A stretch of DNA of 11,146 bases, taken from NCBI GenBank assembly GCA_047631875.1, contig JBLIAZ010000075.1, positions 1 to 11,146 of the forward strand, read 5' to 3'. Of this stretch, positions 1 through 6,353 are shown piece by piece. How positions within the stretch are numbered: position 1 is the first letter of the stretch; the number at the start of each line of letters is the position of its first letter. A program made the translations under genes and the position numbers. Source of the stretch: JBLIAZ01 sp047631875. GTDB taxonomy: Bacteria > Bacteroidota > Bacteroidia > Flavobacteriales_C > GCA-002722245. The notes beneath the pieces were generated by a model. It was given only the letters and a program-made list of their open reading frames with translations. It was not told the DNA's origin and searched no databases.

Positions 1-2678
1 CCTACTAAAGTGACGTTGACATTATCCCATGTACCTCCACCTTCGGCAACACTCACAGTTGGATCAACAGGGTCTAAAGCACACAATACCAAAGTATCAT
101 TCCCTGTGGAGGTTGTTATAGTAGCATCCTTTAACGGATTAACAGTCAACACTCCTGTTGCAGTCCCAATACAACCGTGAAGATCAGTTACAGTTACAAT
201 ATAATCCCCTGCAATAGTTCCATCAGTAGTAGATACAGTTCCTGTTCCTTTATCACTCCAAACGTAACCTGAACCTGGACCTGTAACAGCCGAATCCGAT
301 ACGGCTGTAAATTTAGCTGAAGTTCCTGCACAAACAGTGCTGTCGTTAACCGTAATAGCTGGTAAAACGTTTACAATTAAAATACCTGTTGTATCATCGA
401 TACATCCATGGCTATCTGTTATTTGAACAGTATAGTTTCCTGCTGTTGTTCCAGTGGCTGTGGAAATTACTCCTGAAGCATTATTACTCCACAGGTAACT
501 TGCAATCGCAGAATCAGCTGTAGCTGTAAAAGTACCCATACCAACACCCGTACAAATTGTATCGTGATTTACTATGGCAACTGGCAAGGCATTAATTACA
601 AAAACGGAATCAATGAAATCGGTGCAATTATCCACTGTAGCAGTATAGCGTACAGTGTGATTGCCTACCGCTAATAACGAAGGATCAAAACTTGCTGATA
701 CACTTGCTGCACCATCAATTAACCATGTCCCAGTAGTATCCGCTCCATTTTGAGGAGACCCTGTCATTACCACAGCAGCATCACTCTTACAAAAAGGACC
801 TATTGAACCAATGCTTGGCACTGGAATAGGATTTACAGTTATGTATATTGAATCCTCACATCCACCACCTGTTACCGTATACATTAACTTGTAAGTACCG
901 GGCCGTGTACTAATTGTAGTGACAAACATCGTGTCTGTTAAGCCGTGATCGATGGTCGCTAAATTTGTCCCTGGAATGGAAGCTGGAACAGAGTCTATAT
1001 CCCATGTTCCGGGTCCACTAGAACTAACTAACAAAGAATCTAACATCACACTTTCTCCAGCACAAAACTCAAGTGGTCCTGGTTTTACTTCAGCAGTACA
1101 GCCACATGTACCAACTACAAATTCTAATGTATCGGCAATTGTACAAATGGTAAAAGTAATTTCATAAGTTCCCGGTGCTGTGGCGTCAAATACACCTGTT
1201 ATAGCATTAATGGATCCACCAGCTGGCCCACTTAATACAGCATAAGCGGGTTCGTATAACAGAGTGTTTTCCGCATCAGTCGCCCTACACACCCAATTTG
1301 TTGAAAAATTGTAAGGCAAATCACATTCAGTAAGTGCCGGCGGGACCACAATTTTTAACCAATCACGAGGAGGTATAAACATACTGGGTAAACCATAAGA
1401 AACAGCTGCGGCTCCTGATGCCACTCCAGTCTCAGCCCATGTCGCGCCACCATCTGGGTTACTAATTTTAATTAATGCATCTCTTCTTGCCCAAGGTGAC
1501 AATTGAAAGTTAGCGCCATAAATAGCACCATCTCCTCCAAGCTTAAGAAAACCTACATCTGTCGTACTATTTAAAGACCCAACAAGAGTTGGTGCTCCTC
1601 CCGCAACAGGAAAATACTCTACCCTACCGTCAGAGGTTGGTACGCTCCAAGGATCCGACTGAAAAGAAACAAATAATCTATTTGCCGAAGGAGAAAATTC
1701 ACAACAATAAGGGTTGGAATGTGGAACATCATTTACATTAATCCCATTCCAAGCAGAAAAAAGACCTGTCGCATTATCAAAGTCCATGGTCCCAATACAA
1801 TCTGTCACAGCACTCACGTCACCGTTTCCTCTATGATGAGTAGCAGCAGCTTTAGTACCATCCCATGAAAACTTCAAAGATGCTCTTTCGTTACTTCTGT
1901 CAGGGTAACCTTGCCAATCTGCACCAACAGTAACTTCAAATCCTAAGCTGGAGGGTACAGGTGCGGTTACCAAACCTGAACATTTTAACAGGTACGCATT
2001 ATATGTGTTGTTAGATGCCGGCTTTGACGCCCCCAAAGCAAGCGACTCATGAGTTACAATCCATACATCCACTTTGTTTGCATGCCAAGTGGCTGCAATT
2101 TGTTCTGTACTTCTGAAATTCCCTAACCTGATAGGTCCAGCTGTAATAGAATTGGACACTGCATTGTATATGTAATAATTAAAACCATACGTTGCTGCCA
2201 CAGCTTTTGTAGCAGAAGTCTGACCAGATATTGCATCATCTCCAGTGAAAATGTAATAATTATCTACATCCAATGGATGTTTCACAATCATTACACCATG
2301 TACCGCACTACCTGCATCACCAGTAGGTATTTCAGCTCCTGTAAGCAACCTGCCTCCAGGTACAGCTATTGCTGCTCCTGTTCCATCCCATAATTCCACC
2401 CCATTGGTAGCTAAAACTAAATTTCCTGAATTATCACAAGCCGAGGCAACTGACTCGTACGACTGATACCAGCCAACTGGACCTGTTAAATCAACCCTTG
2501 TCCCTGCGCCAGTTCCAGAGGCACCAAAATCAAGTAAATTGCTTTTTCCATAATACCACTTGGAATGAGTAGCCCATTTATAATTTTCGTCCGGATTTGA
2601 ATTCGGAGAGCAAGTCTGCCCATTGGACACTGCCGTAAAAAGCATAAATACTGCTAAAAAAGAGAGTAGTTTTTTCAT
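1..2678 (-). CDS. Large secreted surface protein with gliding/T9SS-type N-terminal module and Ig/PKD-like repeats (3' end outside window)
   Basis: I translated this frame by hand. It is open from the ATG at 2676-2678 to the left edge, giving 892 residues with the C-terminus missing. Residues 1-20 (MKKLLSFLAVFMLFTAVSNG) form a signal peptide. Residues 39-52 (SKWYYGKSNLLDFG), the NGVELWDG segment near 90-97, the DNYYIF segment near 138-143 and CCEFSPSANRLFVS at about 326-339 follow a pattern I know from the N-terminal propeller-like module of Bacteroidota PKD proteins with a T9SS type B (gliding-associated) C-terminus. From about residue 446 come at least five Ig/PKD-like domains, separated by links such as TVNPIP, VINALP and IVNVLP, with a 75-78 residue period in the later ones. 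Inference: a T9SS-exported surface adhesin or matrix protein. Its sorting domain would lie outside the window, so the export route is not proven here. No good ribosome-binding site is seen, which is normal for this phylum. Confidence 0.88.
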   Translation of the reverse strand, partial: MKKLLSFLAVFMLFTAVSNGQTCSPNSNPDENYKWATHSKWYYGKSNLLDFGASGTGAGTRVDLTGPVGWYQSYESVASACDNSGNLVLATNGVELWDGTGAAIAVPGGRLLTGAEIPTGDAGSAVHGVMIVKHPLDVDNYYIFTGDDAISGQTSATKAVAATYGFNYYIYNAVSNSITAGPIRLGNFRSTEQIAATWHANKVDVWIVTHESLALGASKPASNNTYNAYLLKCSGLVTAPVPSSLGFEVTVGADWQGYPDRSNERASLKFSWDGTKAAATHHRGNGDVSAVTDCIGTMDFDNATGLFSAWNGINVNDVPHSNPYCCEFSPSANRLFVSFQSDPWSVPTSDGRVEYFPVAGGAPTLVGSLNSTTDVGFLKLGGDGAIYGANFQLSPWARRDALIKISNPDGGATWAETGVASGAAAVSYGLPSMFIPPRDWLKIVVPPALTECDLPYNFSTNWVCRATDAENTLLYEPAYAVLSGPAGGSINAITGVFDATAPGTYEITFTICTIADTLEFVVGTCGCTAEVKPGPLEFCAGESVMLDSLLVSSSGPGTWDIDSVPASIPGTNLATIDHGLTDTMFVTTISTRPGTYKLMYTVTGGGCEDSIYITVNPIPVPSIGSIGPFCKSDAAVVMTGSPQNGADTTGTWLIDGAASVSASFDPSLLAVGNHTVRYTATVDNCTDFIDSVFVINALPVAIVNHDTICTGVGMGTFTATADSAIASYLWSNNASGVISTATGTTAGNYTVQITDSHGCIDDTTGILIVNVLPAITVNDSTVCAGTSAKFTAVSDSAVTGPGSGYVWSDKGTGTVSTTDGTIAGDYIVTVTDLHGCIGTATGVLTVNPLKDATITTSTGNDTLVLCALDPVDPTVSVAEGGGTWDNVNVTLV

Positions 2679-2796
2679 GTTGTCAATGTTGCTTAGTTCT
2701 ATAATTTTATTAGGTCAAATCTTAAACAAGATAAAAGTCAAATAGTTACACCATAATTAAATTAACCGACGTTAAATTACGAATAATCATTAAAAA

Positions 2797-3768
2797 CTAG
2801 TCTTTAAAGGGTCTTTTTTTGATCATCCCTCCTTTGGCGTCTTTGATGCTGTTCATGATTACAAATGCCTCAGGATCAACCTTGTCTAGCTCAGTATGCA
2901 GTTTTGCCAACTCTAACCTTGTGATAACTGTATATACAATGTCCAGGTCCTTCAATTCAGCTCCTTTTGGTGCGTACCCATTTTTACCGGTATACATTGT
3001 ACAGCCTCTTCCTAAATTTTCAATGATTGCAAGCCTGACTTCTTCGCTGTACTGTGAAATTATGGTCACTCCTAAATATTCTTCGATCCCGTCAATGATA
3101 AAATCTACCGTTTTTGAAGCCACCATGTACGTTAACATCGCGTACAAAGCAATTTCAATGGACAGCACATAAGCTCCAAATCCAAAAATCACTACGTTAA
3201 ACACCAAAATAACATCACCAATGGTCATGCTGGTTTTTTTACTGATGAATATTGCAAGCACTTCCGTCCCATCAATTACAGCACCGCCACGCACCACCAA
3301 ACCAATTCCCAAACCAAGGAAAAAACCACCAAAAGCGGCTATCAGTAACTTGTCGTCAGTTATTACAGGAAAATACAATATATGCACAGCTATCGATAAC
3401 AACATGATCGCTACTACGCTCCTTATCACGAATTGCTTCCCTACTGTTGAAAAGCCCAATACTAGAAATGGCAAGTTGATGACTAAAATTAAAATCGGCA
3501 AAGGAACGTCTGTGAGTTTTTCGGTTAACAAAGATATCCCCGTCACTCCCCCATCAATGAAACCATTTGGCAATAAAAAACCTTTCAAACCAAATGCAGC
3601 CGAGACTACACCTAACAAAATAAAAAAGGAATCTCGGAACAGGTGCTTTAAGGTGACTTTTGAATCGTTCACACCTTTGGTAATGATGGTATCGGTGAGC
3701 TTCTCTTCCCTGTTTTTATATTTCCTTTTCAGGGAATTGGTGACAATTTTTTGAAAAAGAGAGCTCAT
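2797..3768 (-). CDS. YitT family membrane protein (DUF161 + DUF2179)
   Basis: The 323-residue protein has a hydrophilic, basic N-terminal stretch of about 44 residues, then five to six hydrophobic segments (roughly 46-66, 90-108, 114-134, 141-161, 184-204, 206-220). The conserved GGVTGISLL (73-81) and RGGAVIDGTEVLA (160-172) motifs belong to the YitT/DUF161 membrane domain. Residues 234-316 form a DUF2179 domain, with RGCTMYTGKNGY (254-265) and DKVDPEAFVIM (295-305). Family members sit in the inner membrane and their molecular function is not firmly established. The N-terminus is longer than in many relatives. No internal ATG would remove it; a GTG at codon 33 (VNDSK) is the only obvious shorter start, so the ATG is kept. 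The gene is divergent from xth and is followed at 118 nt by the surface-protein gene on the same strand. Confidence 0.92.
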   Translation of the reverse strand: MSSLFQKIVTNSLKRKYKNREEKLTDTIITKGVNDSKVTLKHLFRDSFFILLGVVSAAFGLKGFLLPNGFIDGGVTGISLLTEKLTDVPLPILILVINLPFLVLGFSTVGKQFVIRSVVAIMLLSIAVHILYFPVITDDKLLIAAFGGFFLGLGIGLVVRGGAVIDGTEVLAIFISKKTSMTIGDVILVFNVVIFGFGAYVLSIEIALYAMLTYMVASKTVDFIIDGIEEYLGVTIISQYSEEVRLAIIENLGRGCTMYTGKNGYAPKGAELKDLDIVYTVITRLELAKLHTELDKVDPEAFVIMNSIKDAKGGMIKKRPFKD

Positions 3769-3832
3769 AAAAAAGGAATGCTTGTGTCTTTTGTTCGAAC
3801 AGTAAAAGTACCCTTTTTGAATAATTTTTCAA

Positions 3833-3840
3833 GAAACTTA
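3833..3840 (-). promoter_or_regulatory. Weak -7 box candidate for the yitT-like gene
   Basis: On the minus strand these bases read TAAGTTTC, which matches the Bacteroidota -7 consensus TAnnTTTG except at the last base. The site lies 65 nt before the start codon at 3768. No TTG at the expected -33 distance was found, so this is only a candidate. Confidence 0.22.
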
Positions 3841-3873
3841 AACGATATTTTTTCCACTTGAAAATGTTTGAAT

Positions 3874-3881
3874 TACCTTTA
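3874..3881 (+). promoter_or_regulatory. Weak -7 box candidate for the xth transcript
   Basis: TACCTTTA matches TAnnTTTG except at the last base and lies 32 nt before the xth ATG. The nearest upstream TTG (3858-3860) leaves a 13-nt gap, shorter than the usual 17-23, so the -33 element is weak or absent. The leader that follows is A-rich, as is common before Bacteroidota genes without a Shine-Dalgarno site. Confidence 0.3.
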
Positions 3882-3913
3882 GAGACGTCTCGAATCAAAA
3901 AACTCAAAAAAAA

Positions 3914-4681
3914 ATGAAAATCGCCTCGTGGAATGTAAATGGTATTAGAGCCATTTCAAAAAAAGAATTTGACAAACCAGTTGCTGCTATTAACGCTGAT
4001 ATGATTTGTTTTCAAGAAACAAAAGCCACTCCTGACCAAGTCAAAGAAGCAGTCAAAGACCTCATTAAAGGCTATGACATTGTAGCGGATTCTGCGGAAA
4101 AGAAGGGATATTCAGGAACTGGTATTTTTTACAAAAAGAAACCTCTTAATGTTTCCTACGGCATAGGCATTGAGCAACACGACAAAGAAGGACGAGTAAT
4201 TACTTTGGAGTATGACAACTTTTACTTGGTCACCGTTTACACACCAAATTCTGGTTCAGCATTAAAAAGACTCTCTTACCGTCAACAATGGGACAAGGAC
4301 TTTTTGGCTTTTTTACAAAAACTTGAAAAATCAAAACCTGTGGTAGTTTGCGGTGATTTGAACGTAGCTCACAAAGACATTGATTTGAAAAACAACAAGC
4401 CAAACTACAATAAGTCAGCGGGTTATATGCAGCAGGAAATTGACGGCTTGGACAACTATATAAAAGCTGGATTCATTGACACTTTTCGTTTCCTCCACCC
4501 TGACACGGTAAAATATTCCTGGTGGAGCTACCGAGGTGGAGCTAGGGACAGGAACGTTGGCTGGAGGATTGATTATTTTTTAATCAGCGGGTCGCTTAAA
4601 AACAAACTTCAAAAAGCTGAAATCCACAACGATGCTTTTGGATCGGACCATTGTGCGGTAAGCATTGAAATAGATTTGTAA
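3914..4681 (+). CDS. xth: Exodeoxyribonuclease III (AP endonuclease, EEP family)
   Basis: The 255-residue product has normal length for the ExoIII/ExoA branch of the exonuclease-endonuclease-phosphatase fold. It should cut DNA 5' of abasic sites and remove 3' blocking groups in base excision repair in the cytoplasm. All the expected catalytic motifs can be read: NVNGIRA (7-13), QETKA with the metal ligand E35, GYSGTGIFYK (65-74), VYTPNSG with Y109, CGDLNVAH with D148 and N150, RIDYFLIS (218-225), and the terminal SDHCAV with D245 and H246. The start codon follows an A-rich leader with no Shine-Dalgarno site, and the protein begins MKIASWNVNG as expected. It heads a plus-strand run of genes. 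One sense codon after its TAA, in the same frame, another short reading frame begins. Confidence 0.97.
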   Translation: MKIASWNVNGIRAISKKEFDKPVAAINADMICFQETKATPDQVKEAVKDLIKGYDIVADSAEKKGYSGTGIFYKKKPLNVSYGIGIEQHDKEGRVITLEYDNFYLVTVYTPNSGSALKRLSYRQQWDKDFLAFLQKLEKSKPVVVCGDLNVAHKDIDLKNNKPNYNKSAGYMQQEIDGLDNYIKAGFIDTFRFLHPDTVKYSWWSYRGGARDRNVGWRIDYFLISGSLKNKLQKAEIHNDAFGSDHCAVSIEIDL

Positions 4682-4684
4682 TAC

Positions 4685-4855
4685 ATGAGAATAGCTGTCT
4701 TAATAATTACACTACTAATTTGCGATTACTCAGCAGCTGAAAAAGCCTCAGTAGTAAACCTGTTCAATATCAATTCACTTACGAATGGGCGTTACTTTTT
4801 AAAAATAGTTTTCGATGGAAAGGTACATCATGAATCTATTTTTATTGAGCATTAA
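4685..4855 (+). pseudogene. Short reading frame encoding the end of a T9SS type A sorting domain (probable gene remnant)
   Basis: This frame runs ATG to TAA for 56 codons and begins 3 nt after the xth stop, in the same frame. Residues 23-42 (VVNLFNINSLTNGRYFLKIV) followed by DGKVHHESIFIEH closely match the second half of the T9SS type A C-terminal sorting domain, whose pattern is roughly 'L..L.NG.Y.lK...DGK....K.ii'. Such domains normally end proteins of several hundred residues, so only the tail is present. The first 20 residues (MRIAVLIITLLICDYSAAEK) can be read in two ways: as a degenerate first half of the same domain, where the usual 'LLGk' turn has become LLIC, or as a signal peptide directly joined to the tail. 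I favour a remnant of a deleted cargo gene. A translated micro-protein cannot be excluded, because the frame is intact. Confidence 0.5.
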
Positions 4856-4871
4856 AGATTACCAATCGTAC

Positions 4872-4875
4872 AAAG
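4872..4875 (+). promoter_or_regulatory. Purine-rich ribosome-binding site deciding the start of the DUF6056-like gene
   Basis: AAGG within the context CAAAGGCAAC lies 5 nt before the ATG at 4881. No comparable site precedes the earlier in-frame ATGs at 4815 and 4830. It supports starting the membrane protein after the preceding short frame has ended. Confidence 0.4.
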
Positions 4876-4880
4876 GCAAC

Positions 4881-6233
4881 ATGATGAATAATTCAAGAAT
4901 TTACTTTTTCCTTGCATTGCTTATTTGTCTTACCCCCTACTTCCTGCTCTGTTTTTACATTTTTCCTTCTGGTGATGATTATTCTTATGCCTGGGTCGGC
5001 GCAAACAGCACTGACTTTTTAGGCACTTTAATTGGAGAATGGCTTACATGGAATGGCAGGTACATCAGTAATGTGTTTGTGTTAATCAACCCCATTACCT
5101 ACGGTTATTTTGAATTGTACCAGGCAATTCCTTTTTTACTGATTACTCTATTCATAGGAGTCCACAGTATATTCGTTTTCAAATTTACGAATGCTTCGAA
5201 AGGTTTAGCTGTCATCATGAGCTTGTGCTTTTTATTGATTTATCTTAATATCATGCCGCATGTCGGTGAAGGGATCTATTGGTACACTGCTGCTGTCACG
5301 TATTTCAGTCCTTTACTCCTGTTCCCTGCGCACCTCATTCTATTAAATAAGCTTACGAAAAACTACCAACATCTTCTTTTATTAACTCTTATTGCACTTC
5401 AATTTTTACTAACTGGATTCAATGAAGTGATAATGATCATAATGACGTTATTACATCTAGGGATAGCTGTATGGGGTAAAAACAATAGAACATTCTGGAT
5501 TTTGTTAGCTACTCAAGTGATTTTTGCCGCACTAGTCTGCTTTGCACCAGGCAACGAGGTGAGGTCTTCTTTCTTTCTTAGTAAACATGATTTGATCCAC
5601 ACAGTACTCAATGGCTCAGCTAACACTTTGCGCTTTTCCGTTTCTTTATTAAGCACACCTAGTTTATGGATTAGTATCCTGTTGTTTTTAAAATTGAAAC
5701 TTAATTTAAAAACACATACTGCTTCAATGTGGTTTTGGATGGGATTGTTTTTTGCACCACAATTCATTGCCTGTGCAGGTCCTGTATGGACAACGGGAAT
5801 CATTGGTCAACACAGAACACCAAACTTCGCTTTGTACTTTCAAATTTTAGTTATTTTCATGTTTTTAATATTCGAAGGCAAGCACAGAATAACTGTTGCC
5901 TTTCTTAATTTAGCAAACCACTTATCGTACTTGAGACTTTCAATAGTAATGGTCATCAGTTTAGTATTTTCAGGAAATGGAAAGACTGCAATACACGATT
6001 TATATTCAGGAGAAGCCTGGGGTTTTCATCAAGAAAACCTATCGCGGGAGCAAAAACTTCAGTCTTTTATTGAGCTTCGGGATACCACCATGTATTTGTA
6101 CGAACACCGCTACAAACCAAAATCAATATTTATTTATGATATAACACCTGATCCGAAGGACTGGAAAAATGAAGTTTACACCACCTTCTACGGTTTAAAA
6201 CCAAGACACATTTCTATTCGGTGCAAACCTTAA
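4881..6233 (+). CDS. Polytopic membrane protein, DUF6056-like, possible GT-C type glycosyltransferase
   Basis: From the ATG at 4881 the product is 450 residues (472 from the earlier ATG at 4815). The later start is preferred: it has an AAGG site, avoids overlap with 4685-4855, and places the first membrane helix near the N-terminus. About ten hydrophobic segments follow. After the first, the segment FPSGDDYSYAW (D32 and D33 in this numbering), then WNGRYISNV at about 57-65, matches the pattern of DUF6056/GtrII-like proteins. There, paired acidic residues in the first outer loop resemble the catalytic site of GT-C glycosyltransferases that use lipid-linked sugars. The C-terminal 60 residues are soluble and contain YDITPDPKDWKN, which I also associate with DUF6056. 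Family assignment is from memory of these motifs; enzymatic activity is inference. It probably shares a transcript with xth. Confidence 0.72.
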   Translation: MMNNSRIYFFLALLICLTPYFLLCFYIFPSGDDYSYAWVGANSTDFLGTLIGEWLTWNGRYISNVFVLINPITYGYFELYQAIPFLLITLFIGVHSIFVFKFTNASKGLAVIMSLCFLLIYLNIMPHVGEGIYWYTAAVTYFSPLLLFPAHLILLNKLTKNYQHLLLLTLIALQFLLTGFNEVIMIIMTLLHLGIAVWGKNNRTFWILLATQVIFAALVCFAPGNEVRSSFFLSKHDLIHTVLNGSANTLRFSVSLLSTPSLWISILLFLKLKLNLKTHTASMWFWMGLFFAPQFIACAGPVWTTGIIGQHRTPNFALYFQILVIFMFLIFEGKHRITVAFLNLANHLSYLRLSIVMVISLVFSGNGKTAIHDLYSGEAWGFHQENLSREQKLQSFIELRDTTMYLYEHRYKPKSIFIYDITPDPKDWKNEVYTTFYGLKPRHISIRCKP

Positions 6234-6237
6234 ATTT

Positions 6238-6256
6238 AATAGCTTTCAAGGCTATT
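6238..6256 (+). terminator. Small hairpin after the DUF6056-like gene
   Basis: AATAGC (6238-6243) pairs perfectly with GCTATT (6251-6256) across a 7-nt loop, 5 nt after the stop codon. No T tract follows, so it is at best a weak terminator or a processing hairpin. Confidence 0.25.
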
Positions 6257-6353
6257 CCTACCTATTAAAACAACCTTGTTTATAACTATATAGCTGCGTT
6301 CAGAAATGAAGGAAAAGAACAGTTTAATTTAGCAGGTAAACTACTGTCCCATT

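Noticed and set aside
952..1167. Open frame of 71 codons on the plus strand inside the large surface-protein gene
   Set aside because: It is antisense to a continuous, domain-rich minus-strand frame, and its product shows no recognisable motif or signal.
2716..2724. CAAATCTTA upstream of the surface-protein gene as a minus-strand -7 box
   Set aside because: It needs a 3-nt instead of 2-nt spacer inside the box, and the nearest -33 candidate is too close, so no promoter is claimed.
2762..2775. TTAAC/GTTAA hairpin downstream of the YitT-like gene
   Set aside because: The stem is only 5 AT-rich base pairs with no following T tract; this is expected by chance in such AT-rich DNA.
3221..3754. 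Plus-strand frame of 177 codons
   Set aside because: It lies wholly antisense to the clearly recognised YitT-like gene, and its composition is that of a complementary shadow.
3716..3907. Minus-strand frame of 63 codons between the YitT-like gene and xth
   Set aside because: It overlaps the start of the YitT-like gene in another frame, has no ribosome-binding site or known motif, and occupies the promoter region.
4815..4880. N-terminal 22-residue extension of the DUF6056-like protein from the earlier ATG
   Set aside because: It overlaps the preceding short frame, lacks a ribosome-binding site, and is hydrophilic sequence outside the expected family start; the ATG at 4881 has an AAGG in front.
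6268..6281. AAACAA-CC-TTGTTT palindrome before the 908-residue protein gene
   Set aside because: The 2-nt centre is too short for a hairpin, the arms are only 6 bp and AT-rich, and no -7 box is placed relative to it; an operator cannot be supported.
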